58,606 nt of DNA from NCBI GenBank assembly GCA_964545895.1, contig CAZJHS010000009.1:1-58606 (forward strand), read 5' to 3'. Within the stretch, counting starts at the first letter, position 1. Each line of letters starts with the position of its first letter. The notes under the pieces were generated by a model. That model saw only the letters and a list, made by a program, of their open reading frames with translations, made no database searches and was not told the DNA's origin. The DNA is from UBA6183 sp964545895 (GTDB taxonomy: Bacteria > Bacteroidota > Bacteroidia > UKL13-3). This document shows, piece by piece, positions 24,397-32,656 of the stretch. The position numbers and the translations under genes were made by a program.

Positions 24397-25839
24397 ATGG
24401 CAATACAAAAACCAACATTACCAAAAGGTACCCGCGATTTTGGACCAGCAGATGTGCAAAAACGTAAATACATTTTAAACACCATTGAAACGGTATTTAA
24501 AAAATATGGATTTATGCCACTTGAAACGCCAACTATGGAAAACCTAACTACCCTTGAAGGTAAGTATGGTGAAGAAGGCGATAAATTGCTATTTAGAATT
24601 TTAGATTCGGGTGATTTTTTAAAATCGCTAAAAGAATACAATGATAAGATGCTTTCGGATGAAAGTCAGGACGCTACTTTTTTGCCATCATACACCGGTA
24701 AATTAAACGACCTAGATGCTAAAGCCACAACCAAATTTATTGCCGAAAAAGGTTTACGTTACGATTTAACAGTGCCATTTGCACGTTATGTAGTAATGAA
24801 CAGAAATGAAATTACATTTCCGTTTAAGCGCTACCAAATGCAACCTGTATGGCGTGCAGATAGACCACAAAAAGGCCGCTACCGCGAGTTTTGGCAATGT
24901 GATGCAGATGTGGTAGGTAGTGATAGTTTACTAAATGAGTTAGACTTAATACAAATTTATGCAGAAGCATTTACCCAGCTTGGCATTAACAACTACGAAA
25001 TAAAAATTAATAACCGTAAGGTATTGGCAGGTATTGCTCAAGTAGTAAAATCTATTGATGCCATGAATACGATTGCTGTTGCCATTGATAAGTTGGATAA
25101 GATTGGTGAAGATGGCGTAAGCAAAGAGTTAACTGAGCAAGGTTTTACTCAAACGGAGTTAAATACTTTGTTTGATATCATAACTATTAAAGGCGAAAAT
25201 CAAACCATTTTAACCCAGTTAAAAGATAAACTTCAAACATCGGCAGAAGGTTTAAAAGGCATTGACGAACTAGCGTTTATTTTAGCATCAAACCCTAACC
25301 TAAATATCAATCTTACTTTAGATTTTAGTTTAGCCCGAGGCTTAAGCTACTACACAGGTTGTATTTTTGAAGTTGTATCAAACGATGGCACTTTAAAAAG
25401 CAGCATTGGTGGTGGTGGCAGATACGATAACTTAACTGGAATATTTGGCTTGCCTAATGTATCGGGTGTGGGTATAAGTTTTGGCCTTGATAGAATTTAT
25501 GATGTGATGGATGAGTTGAAGTTATTTCCTGAACAACTTAGAGCAACATCAACCCAAGTTTTATTTTGCCATTTTGATGAGCCTTCGCAACAATATTGTT
25601 TACCTGCAGCAAAAGCATTACGCGATAATGGTATTGCAACAGAAATTTACCCTGATGTGGTAAAGAAAAAAGCCATTGCCAAACAACTAGATTACGCTAA
25701 TGCATTGCAAATTCCATTTGCTGCAATTGCAGGCGAAACAGAAGTTGAACAAGGTATTTTTAATTTAAAAAATTTAGTAACAGGCGAGCAAAAAGTAGTT
25801 ACCTTAACCGAACTTATTGGCACTTTTGTTAGTGCATAA
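24397..25839 (+). CDS. hisS: Histidyl-tRNA synthetase
   Basis: The 480-residue cytosolic class II synthetase attaches histidine to tRNA-His. Motifs are KGTRDFGP near the N-terminus, LRYDLTVPFARYVV, the motif 2 region FKRYQMQPVWRADRPQKGRY, the histidine-binding LARGLSYYTGCIFEV, and the motif 3 region GVGISFGLDRIYDVM. A C-terminal anticodon-binding domain follows. It is longer than the 424-residue E. coli enzyme, a form common in Bacteroidota. It is followed by the aldehyde dehydrogenase gene 18 bp later. Confidence 0.97.
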   Translation: MAIQKPTLPKGTRDFGPADVQKRKYILNTIETVFKKYGFMPLETPTMENLTTLEGKYGEEGDKLLFRILDSGDFLKSLKEYNDKMLSDESQDATFLPSYTGKLNDLDAKATTKFIAEKGLRYDLTVPFARYVVMNRNEITFPFKRYQMQPVWRADRPQKGRYREFWQCDADVVGSDSLLNELDLIQIYAEAFTQLGINNYEIKINNRKVLAGIAQVVKSIDAMNTIAVAIDKLDKIGEDGVSKELTEQGFTQTELNTLFDIITIKGENQTILTQLKDKLQTSAEGLKGIDELAFILASNPNLNINLTLDFSLARGLSYYTGCIFEVVSNDGTLKSSIGGGGRYDNLTGIFGLPNVSGVGISFGLDRIYDVMDELKLFPEQLRATSTQVLFCHFDEPSQQYCLPAAKALRDNGIATEIYPDVVKKKAIAKQLDYANALQIPFAAIAGETEVEQGIFNLKNLVTGEQKVVTLTELIGTFVSA

Positions 25840-25857
25840 TTATTGTTTATCAACCTC

Positions 25858-27222
25858 ATGAATTTCGCATCTGTTAATCCATATACCGAAGAAACATTAG
25901 CCACATACGATTTTATAAGTGACGATGTTTTGTGGCAGCAAGTTGAACAAGCCAACAAAGCACAAAAAAATTGGCGCAAAGTTAATATTAGCAAACGTGT
26001 ACAGTTTATACAAAAACTAGGGCAGTTACTAAAAGATCAACACGAAGAACTTGCTTTGCTTGCAACACTTGAAATGGGTAAACCACTTGCCGAAGCTAAA
26101 TTAGAGGTGCTTAAATGCGCTCGTGGATGCGAGTATTATGCAGCACAAGCCCAAAAGCTATTAATGCCTAAAAGTAGCGTTGCAGAAACGGGCAAAACAG
26201 TTACCTTAAACTACGAACCGCTTGGTATAATTTTAGGTGTGTTCCCTTGGAATTTTCCGTATTGGCAAATTTTGCGCAGTGCAATTCCTACTGTACTTGC
26301 AGGTAATGCCATGTTAGTAAAACCAGCACCAAACGTACCGCAATGTAGCTTGGCCATACAGCAACTGATAAATGAGTGTGGCCTACCTCAAAGTGTTGTG
26401 CAAATTGTATTTGCTAACCCACAACAGGTGGCACAAATTTTAGCCGATAATAGAATTAAAGCAGCTACACTTACTGGTAGCGAAAAAGCAGGAAGTGCAG
26501 TTGCAAGCATGGCTGCCAAACACATCAAAAAATCTGTATTAGAACTTGGTGGCAGCGACCCATTTATTGTTTTAGATGATGCCGATTTAACAGCCACTTT
26601 AAACCAAGCAATAGTAGCTCGTTTTCAAAACAATGGACAAAGCTGTATTGCAGCCAAACGATTTATATTGCACCGCAACATTGCGCAAGATTTTTTACAA
26701 CAACTACAACAAAAAGTTGCCGCATTAGTTTGTGGAAATCCGCAAGAATCATCAACCCAAATTGGCCCACTTGCCAGATTAGATTTAAAAGAAAAACTAG
26801 CTCAACAAGTTGATACCAGCATAGCACAAGGAGTTACATTGTTTTATCAACAAACTGATATACCTAAAACTGGTTATTTTTATCCGCCTACCATTTTAAC
26901 AAACATACCAAGCCAAAGCGTAGCCTATAAGGAAGAACTATTTGGACCTGTAATTTCTGTTTTTGTTGTAGATACTGATGAAGAGGCCATTTTAATTGCT
27001 AACGATACCGAGTTTGGTTTGGGAGCAAGCGTTTGGAGCAAAGATGTAAACCGAGCTCTTGCTGTTGCAAACGAAATTGAAAGCGGACAGGTATTTATAA
27101 ATGAAATGGTAAAATCCCAACCGGGTAATCCATTTGGAGGAGTAAAAAAATCGGGATATGGCCGCGAATTAGGTGAATATGGGCTATATGAGTTTTGCAA
27201 CATTAAAGCCATTTGGCTATAA
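25858..27222 (+). CDS. NAD(P)-dependent aldehyde dehydrogenase, succinate-semialdehyde dehydrogenase type
   Basis: This 454-residue protein from the ATG at 25858 has PWNFPYWQILRSAIPTVLAG in the cofactor domain, SVLELGGSDPFIVLDDADL with the general-base Glu, and NNGQSCIAAKRF with the catalytic Cys. The C-terminal GGVKKSGYGRELGEYGLYEF completes the fold. The overall pattern is closest to the succinate-semialdehyde dehydrogenase (Sad/GabD) branch, which oxidises succinate semialdehyde to succinate; substrate is inferred. An upstream in-frame ATG at 25843 is less likely. A response regulator gene follows 27 bp later. Confidence 0.85.
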   Translation: MNFASVNPYTEETLATYDFISDDVLWQQVEQANKAQKNWRKVNISKRVQFIQKLGQLLKDQHEELALLATLEMGKPLAEAKLEVLKCARGCEYYAAQAQKLLMPKSSVAETGKTVTLNYEPLGIILGVFPWNFPYWQILRSAIPTVLAGNAMLVKPAPNVPQCSLAIQQLINECGLPQSVVQIVFANPQQVAQILADNRIKAATLTGSEKAGSAVASMAAKHIKKSVLELGGSDPFIVLDDADLTATLNQAIVARFQNNGQSCIAAKRFILHRNIAQDFLQQLQQKVAALVCGNPQESSTQIGPLARLDLKEKLAQQVDTSIAQGVTLFYQQTDIPKTGYFYPPTILTNIPSQSVAYKEELFGPVISVFVVDTDEEAILIANDTEFGLGASVWSKDVNRALAVANEIESGQVFINEMVKSQPGNPFGGVKKSGYGRELGEYGLYEFCNIKAIWL

Positions 27223-27249
27223 CACCAACACATGAACCAGGAATAAAAC

Positions 27250-27618
27250 ATGATGAAAAAAATATTAGCCGTTGATGACGACCCCATTAACCGACAGTTG
27301 ATGCAGATTTTTTTAAGTGATGATTTTGAATGTAAAGTAGTGAATAGTGCACAGCAAGCCCTTGATGCACTAAACAGTCAACCATTTGATTTAGTGGTTA
27401 CCGATATTAACTTAGGAAGTGCGCAAGATGGCATTTGGCTTGGAAAATACATTAAACAATCAGCCCAATTTACACACATACCTGTGGTAGCCATAACCGC
27501 TCATGTAATGAGCTACACCGGTAAAGATGAAATTAAAGAAGCTTTTGATACCTTGGTACAAAAGCCTATTATAAAACAACGACTTATTGAACAACTGAAG
27601 CAAATACTTGGCATATAA
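27250..27618 (+). CDS. Single-domain response regulator (CheY-like)
   Basis: These 122 residues form only a receiver domain. They include the acidic pocket VDDD near 8-11, phosphoacceptor Asp52 in VVTDINLG, the conserved Thr in AITAH and Lys in QKP. No output domain is present, so it signals by protein contact or as a phosphorelay intermediate. No histidine kinase is adjacent. The ATG at 27250 is followed by a second in-frame ATG (27253). Confidence 0.92.
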   Translation: MMKKILAVDDDPINRQLMQIFLSDDFECKVVNSAQQALDALNSQPFDLVVTDINLGSAQDGIWLGKYIKQSAQFTHIPVVAITAHVMSYTGKDEIKEAFDTLVQKPIIKQRLIEQLKQILGI

Positions 27619-27696
27619 AGTCAAAACTCAACCGCTAAAATATTTTTACTGTTATTTGCTAATTTTATGATTTATATTCGGGTAAACTTAAATCAT

Positions 27697-28779
27697 ATGA
27701 AGAAAATATTTACCCTCTTATTTGTTGTAACAATCCTTGTTATAACAACGCAAACGGTTTCCTCAAACTCTGGAGGCCCTCCAGGTGCTTACAACAATGC
27801 ACCAGGTTTAGGTAATTGCACCAGCTGTCATTCTGATTTTCCATTACAAACATCAGGCACTGTACACAACAGCTTAACGCTTACCACCAGTACTTCAATT
27901 GGTAACCTACAACCCAACACAACTTACACATTTACCTTAGGTTTTTCCGATGCATCAAGCACTAAGTATGGTTTTCAATTAAGCGTTTTACCTACTGGTG
28001 CTACTTCTACCACAGCTAGTATTGGCACTATTACCAACACCAGCACACAAACACAAGTAACTGCTCGTGGCAACAGAACTTACATCGAACACAACTCAAA
28101 TGGTACAAGTGCTCCTTCATCGAGCAAAACTTGGCAGTTCAACTACACTACTCCAAACACAGTTTCATCGCCTGTATTTTATGTAGTAGTAAACTCAACC
28201 GATGATGATTTTTCAAGCTCGGGTGATAAGATTTATGCAAAAACATTTACTTCTACTGTACTACCAATTAAGTGGGGTGAGGTTACCGTTGATACAAAAG
28301 CAACTCCATCATTAAAATGGGTTACTTACACCGAAATTAACAACGCATTTTTTACTGTAGAACAAAGTAATGATGGCTTAACTTGGGAAGAACTTGCACA
28401 AGTAAAAGCAGCAGGAAACTCGAAAAACACGAACACCTACAACTATGAGTTAGCAAACACACTTGAAGCTACTTATTACCGCGTTAAACAAACCGATTTT
28501 AACGGATTAAGCAGCTACTCTCCTATTGTATTTGCTGATGCTAAGTTGGCTCCATTAACTGAAATAGCCTATGCTGTTACTGAGAAAGAAATTTTATTGC
28601 CTAATTTAAATTTTGAAAAAGTAACCTTGATGGACCTTAATGGTAACAACATGGAAGTTAACCCTACACTAAAAAATGGGTTACATGCAATTACAACAAG
28701 CCATTTAAAAACAGGTATTTATTTGTTAACCTTAACTGTTAACCAAAGTACCAAAACGCACAAAGTAATGGTGTACTAA
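27697..28779 (+). CDS. Secreted protein with CxxCH site and T9SS sorting domain
   Basis: This is 360 residues from the ATG at 27697; an upstream ATG at 27667 would bury the signal peptide. The mature N-terminus reads SGGPPGAYNNAPGLGNCTSC followed by His, so CTSCH is a c-type haem-like or redox motif. A beta-sandwich (choice-of-anchor V/Reeler-like) follows to about residue 190. The C-terminal part resembles a T9SS type A sorting domain (LMDLNGNNMEV and KTGIYLLTLTVN, ending KVMVY). The haem motif is visible; actual haem binding is inferred. It is monocistronic. Confidence 0.75.
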   Translation: MKKIFTLLFVVTILVITTQTVSSNSGGPPGAYNNAPGLGNCTSCHSDFPLQTSGTVHNSLTLTTSTSIGNLQPNTTYTFTLGFSDASSTKYGFQLSVLPTGATSTTASIGTITNTSTQTQVTARGNRTYIEHNSNGTSAPSSSKTWQFNYTTPNTVSSPVFYVVVNSTDDDFSSSGDKIYAKTFTSTVLPIKWGEVTVDTKATPSLKWVTYTEINNAFFTVEQSNDGLTWEELAQVKAAGNSKNTNTYNYELANTLEATYYRVKQTDFNGLSSYSPIVFADAKLAPLTEIAYAVTEKEILLPNLNFEKVTLMDLNGNNMEVNPTLKNGLHAITTSHLKTGIYLLTLTVNQSTKTHKVMVY

Positions 28780-28800
28780 TACCTCAATTACACATAATAA

Positions 28801-28831
28801 AAAAGGTGGTAAGTTTTACTTACCACCTTTT
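28801..28831. terminator. Bidirectional rho-independent terminator
   Basis: AAAAGGTGGTAAG (28801-28813) pairs with CTTACCACCTTTT (28819-28831), with A- and T-rich flanks. It separates the convergent T9SS cargo and AAA+ genes. Confidence 0.92.
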
Positions 28832-28832
28832 T

Positions 28833-31457
28833 TTATGCATTGTTTTTAAATCCTATGGTTCGCTTTTCAGGAACCGCGTTGTAATCTATTTTAAACTCTT
28901 CTACATCTTCAAAACAAAGCTGCTGAATCATATCAATAGTGCGTAACTCGGGCTCCAATTTGGCCAATCGTAAATGTTGGTTTTTAATTGATTCTTCAAC
29001 AAGTTTCCTCACATTACGGGCATTTCCAAAATACTGGTTACGGGTTTTATACATAAACTCCATAAAGGCACGCAGGTGCTCTTTTGCTTTATCATCGGGC
29101 GTAATGCTATTGCTAGCAAACATGCGCAAGGCAATTTCAAACAATTGCTCTGCATTGTAATCCTCAAAAAACATTGCCCTATCAAAACGAGAACTTAAAC
29201 CAGGATTTGATTGTAAGAAGTTTCGCATGTTCTCGGTATAACCAGCTACAATCACTACAAACTCCCCACGTTCGTCTTCCATACGTTTAAGTATAGTTTC
29301 AATTGCTTCTTTTCCAAAATCATTCTCTCCGCCTTCACTTAACGCGTAAGCTTCATCAACAAATAATACCCCACCTTTGGCTTTATTAACTACCTCATTT
29401 GTTTTAATAGCGGTTTGGCCAACATACGCACCAACCAAGCCTTGCCTATCACACTCCACCAAATTACCGCGCTCTAAAATACCTAAGGCTTTATAAATTT
29501 GGGCCAACAAACGTGCTACTGTTGTTTTACCTGTACCTGGGTTTCCGGTAAATACAGCATGCAGCGAAAAGCTTTGTCGGATATCTTTACCAATTTCTTT
29601 GTAAAACCTAACTAACTTAACTAGCTCATCAATCTCTGTTTTAACTGCACCAAGTCCAATCATGCTGTGTAAAGTGCTTAAAGCAGCACGTAGTAATTCT
29701 TCATCAATTGGAATATCGGCAATGCTTCTGTTTTTAGCTGCAAATATTTTATCAATATCTTCGGGCTTTATGGTTGATAGCTCATCTTTGGTTAATGATT
29801 CAGGGTTTTCGTTAAGCATTAAACGTAATCCCATATTCATCTTCGCATCATCAATAAGCGTATTTACAAAACGTGCATTACCAAAAGTTTTATCACGATT
29901 ACGGTATGAATCCACTAACTTTTTATACAACACATCACGCGACTCAACATTAAACTGCACAGCACGTTTGTTTGATGTGTAATCAGCTATTTTCATCAAC
30001 TCTTGTGGCGTATAATCAGGAAAATCATAGTACATGCTAAACCTAGATTTTAAGCCTGGATTAGACTCTAAGAAATTATTCATTTCTTCGGGATAACCAG
30101 CCACAATAATGGCCAAATCGCCATCACCATCACTCATCTCTTTCAGTAAAATTTCAATAGCCTCTTTTCCAAAATCCTTCGAGTCGTCATTTTTGCGCGC
30201 TAAAGCATAAGCTTCATCAATAAATAAAATTCCGCCTTTAGCCTTTTTAATTACATCTTTAGTTTTGGGTGCAGTTTGGCCAATGTACTCGGCTACTAAA
30301 TCACTTCTATCAGCCTCTACAACGTGTCCTTTTGATAATAAACCTAGCTCGCAATAAATTTTACCAAGCATTTTGGCCACAGTGGTTTTACCTGTACCTG
30401 GATTACCCGTAAAAACAGCATGAAGATTAATTTTATCATTATCCTCAAATCCTTTTTCTTTACGTAGCTTGATAAAATTAAGATACGTGGTATATTCTTT
30501 TACTTTTTTCTTAATGCTATCAAGGCCAATTAAACCGTCTAACTGGGTAAGAACTCCATCGAGATTTTTATCTGCAATTGGTAACACAGCCTTTTCGGTT
30601 ATTGCTTTTGATTTTGTCTTAGCAATTGCATTAGGAATAATGGGTGTGTCGCTAAAAACAAATTCATCTGCCACATCAAAAGTTAAACTGGCAATAATTT
30701 GATCCATGAAAATTACATCAACCGAGTAAATATCATTGCCCCAAGTACCTTTTAAATCGCTTCCCCAACCTATCGAACATTCAAAGGTGTTCTCGCGTCC
30801 ACCAACTTCCAGTAACTTCTCAATACTGCCTTTAAGTTGGCCCGTATGCGTTTTAAAATTAAAAAACATTTCGCACTGCCAAGCTTCATTACTTTTCACT
30901 AAGTTTTCGCAAGTAAGTTCGAGCCATACATAGCGAGTATCGGCTGCACTAAAAGATGAAACATATTTACGTTCCTTTTTAGGCAAGTTAGAGTCAGGAC
31001 CTTCGTATAATTTTACTTGCTGAAGGGTAAAATATGGATTTACAGTATCTGTAACCAAGCCTTGTTCTTCTACATAAAAAAGTTTTTCGGCAACAAATAC
31101 ATTATCAATCCACGCCTCCCAGCGGTAAATTCCTTTTTTCCAATATACACCAGGCGTTTTAACACCCCAACCTTCGCGCACATACACAATGTTCTCGTCT
31201 TTACGAATAGTCCTATCGGCAACAAGGTTGCAAATTTCAATATTGTCAGTGTGATGAACACATTTCAAATTCATGCGAACTTCCCAATCTTCTTCATCAA
31301 AAAGTTTATTAAAAAACGAAAGCTCACTATATATAAAAGTACATTCCGACTCGTCATAAACCAATCGGTATTTCTTTTCATTATTGGCCAACCATTCTGT
31401 AGATCCGAAGATTTTCAGGTCGCGAAACTTGTAGTTTACCGGATTTTCCTTTGCCAT
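28833..31457 (-). CDS. Double AAA+ ATPase of CbxX/CfxQ-SpoVK type with duplicated N-terminal module
   Basis: This 874-residue protein has two AAA+ domains. Each carries the Walker A GNPGTGKTTVA and a Walker B with DEAYAL (ILFIDEAYAL and VLFVDEAYAL); arginine-containing SRF segments follow both. The N-terminal 260 residues form two related beta-rich units. Both contain WGxxxxxGxxW/Y and end in a Phe-Val strand (compare KKGIYRWEAWIDNVFVAEKL and NDIYSVDVIFMDQIIASLTF). CbxX/SpoVK ATPases act as hexameric remodelling machines. The substrate and the role of the duplicated module are unknown. The gene is monocistronic and read toward the T9SS gene. Confidence 0.85.
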   Translation of the reverse strand: MAKENPVNYKFRDLKIFGSTEWLANNEKKYRLVYDESECTFIYSELSFFNKLFDEEDWEVRMNLKCVHHTDNIEICNLVADRTIRKDENIVYVREGWGVKTPGVYWKKGIYRWEAWIDNVFVAEKLFYVEEQGLVTDTVNPYFTLQQVKLYEGPDSNLPKKERKYVSSFSAADTRYVWLELTCENLVKSNEAWQCEMFFNFKTHTGQLKGSIEKLLEVGGRENTFECSIGWGSDLKGTWGNDIYSVDVIFMDQIIASLTFDVADEFVFSDTPIIPNAIAKTKSKAITEKAVLPIADKNLDGVLTQLDGLIGLDSIKKKVKEYTTYLNFIKLRKEKGFEDNDKINLHAVFTGNPGTGKTTVAKMLGKIYCELGLLSKGHVVEADRSDLVAEYIGQTAPKTKDVIKKAKGGILFIDEAYALARKNDDSKDFGKEAIEILLKEMSDGDGDLAIIVAGYPEEMNNFLESNPGLKSRFSMYYDFPDYTPQELMKIADYTSNKRAVQFNVESRDVLYKKLVDSYRNRDKTFGNARFVNTLIDDAKMNMGLRLMLNENPESLTKDELSTIKPEDIDKIFAAKNRSIADIPIDEELLRAALSTLHSMIGLGAVKTEIDELVKLVRFYKEIGKDIRQSFSLHAVFTGNPGTGKTTVARLLAQIYKALGILERGNLVECDRQGLVGAYVGQTAIKTNEVVNKAKGGVLFVDEAYALSEGGENDFGKEAIETILKRMEDERGEFVVIVAGYTENMRNFLQSNPGLSSRFDRAMFFEDYNAEQLFEIALRMFASNSITPDDKAKEHLRAFMEFMYKTRNQYFGNARNVRKLVEESIKNQHLRLAKLEPELRTIDMIQQLCFEDVEEFKIDYNAVPEKRTIGFKNNA

Positions 31458-31659
31458 AATTCAAATAATTTAATTGTTACAATAACTACAGCCAGTAATT
31501 TGTGCTGTATTTGATGGTTCAACTTTATGTTTTAGATTAAATAAAGCAAGGGTTTGGTTGTACGTGTTTTGTAAACAACATGTAATCAAACCAATATATT
31601 TAACACATTTTGGCATTACCTATTGTGCTTAATTTAATTAAAATTATTTTTAAATAATG

Positions 31660-31691
31660 TTTGGTAGTTAATGGCTAACTACATACTTTTG
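31660..31691 (+). promoter_or_regulatory. tRNA-Ser promoter (TTTG-N20-TACTTTTG)
   Basis: TTTG at 31660-31663 and TACTTTTG at 31684-31691 match the Bacteroidota sigma-70 consensus with 20-bp spacing. The tRNA begins 28 bp after the -7 box. Confidence 0.85.
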
Positions 31692-31718
31692 CCACTCCTA
31701 AAAATTTTTAGGGGGCCC

Positions 31719-31808
31719 GGAGAGATGGGTGAGTGGCTGAAACCACCGGTTTGCTAAACCGACATACGGATTACATCTGTATCGAGGGTTCGAATCCCTC
31801 TCTCTCCG
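31719..31808 (+). tRNA. tRNA-Ser (GCU)
   Basis: A 90-nt class II tRNA with a long variable arm. The acceptor stem is GGAGAGA/TCTCTCC, the discriminator G, and the anticodon GCT within TTTGCTAAA; the T-arm contains GGTTCGAATCC. CCA is not encoded. It reads AGC/AGU serine codons. It has its own promoter. Confidence 0.96.
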
Positions 31809-31839
31809 CAAGCTTTGTCCAAATTAATTTAGCATAATA

Positions 31840-31870
31840 TTTGGAAAAACATTGCAAAAGTTTACTTTTG
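31840..31870 (+). promoter_or_regulatory. tRNA-Pro promoter (TTTG-N19-TACTTTTG)
   Basis: TTTG at 31840-31843 and TACTTTTG at 31863-31870 with 19-bp spacing. It lies between the two tRNA genes, so tRNA-Pro is an independent unit. Confidence 0.85.
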
Positions 31871-31911
31871 CGCCACGTTAAAGTTAAGTAACAACAAAAC
31901 TTAAACGTTTT

Positions 31912-31985
31912 CGGGGTGTAGCGTAGCCCGGTATCGCGCCACATTTGGGATGTGGAGGTCGTAGGTTCGAATCCTGCCACCCCGA
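31912..31985 (+). tRNA. tRNA-Pro (UGG)
   Basis: A 74-nt tRNA with acceptor stem CGGGGTG/CACCCCG, discriminator A, anticodon TGG in ATTTGGGAT and T-arm GGTTCGAATCC. CCA is not encoded. It is followed by a terminator at 31990-32022. Confidence 0.96.
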
Positions 31986-31989
31986 CTTG

Positions 31990-32022
31990 AAAGCTCAATC
32001 ATTTAATTGGTTGAGCTTTTTT
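31990..32022 (+). terminator. Rho-independent terminator of tRNA-Pro
   Basis: AAAGCTCAATC pairs with GGTTGAGCTTT (one G-T pair) and is followed by TTTTTT. Confidence 0.85.
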
Positions 32023-32054
32023 TGTGTCTATATGTATCAATAATTTTTACCCAT

Positions 32055-32090
32055 TAAAAAGCCCAATTACATTGCTGCAATTGGGCTTTT
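32055..32090. terminator. Rho-independent terminator, bidirectional
   Basis: AAAAAGCCCAATT (32055-32067) pairs with AATTGGGCTTTTT (32078-32090). It serves as the end of the minus-strand birA-coaX-OMP-lptC unit and as a backstop for tRNA-Pro. Confidence 0.88.
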
Positions 32091-32109
32091 TAAATATCTC
32101 ACAAGATAA

Positions 32110-32652
32110 CTAGTCTTTCAAACTAATAGTTCCGCGTAGCTTATATATTTTAGGATTTTTAAACGCTACATCAGATTCTAAACCATCGCCCCACATCATT
32201 TCGTTTTTGGTAGTAATGGTAACTTGCTTTTGGGTTGATATACGTTGAGTCGCTTCATTCCAAAGAAGTTCTTCTGTGCGAAGTGTATCTCCATCGGTAT
32301 TCATCACCACCACTTTATTGCGGGCTATCATGCGTTTTTCTTTATCGTAGCGCACGGCATATAGCGAAGTTAAGAAACTCTCTACATTACCTTTTTTATC
32401 TAAAAATTTAACGTTTATACCCTTACGCATCTCGGTATAGTTTTTCTCTTCAGAGGCATAACGCTCCAATAATGGCGCTGTTACCAAAGCTTTAGTTAAG
32501 CCACTATCTGTATAATTTATGGTTACATCTGTACCTGTTTCTACAGGCCACGATTGAGCTACTGCAACCTTATTTACCTGGGCAATATCATTGCCAGAGC
32601 ATGCCTGAAAAAGGATTACCCCAAGTGAAACAACTACAAGTAATGCACGCAT
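32110..32652 (-). CDS. lptC: LPS export periplasmic component LptC
   Basis: This is 180 residues from the ATG at 32652; an in-frame upstream start lies within the preceding gene and would spoil the signal. A lipobox at LFQAC follows a hydrophobic helix. The rest is an OstA/LptC-type beta-jellyroll segment (NVKFLDKKGNVESFLTS, ARNKVVVMNTDGDTLRTEEL, ISTQKQVTITTKN). LptC bridges the inner-membrane LptBFG to LptA in LPS export. It is last in the birA-coaX-OMP-lptC run, 4 bp after the preceding gene. Confidence 0.8.
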   Translation of the reverse strand: MRALLVVVSLGVILFQACSGNDIAQVNKVAVAQSWPVETGTDVTINYTDSGLTKALVTAPLLERYASEEKNYTEMRKGINVKFLDKKGNVESFLTSLYAVRYDKEKRMIARNKVVVMNTDGDTLRTEELLWNEATQRISTQKQVTITTKNEMMWGDGLESDVAFKNPKIYKLRGTISLKD

Positions 32653-32656
32653 GGTA

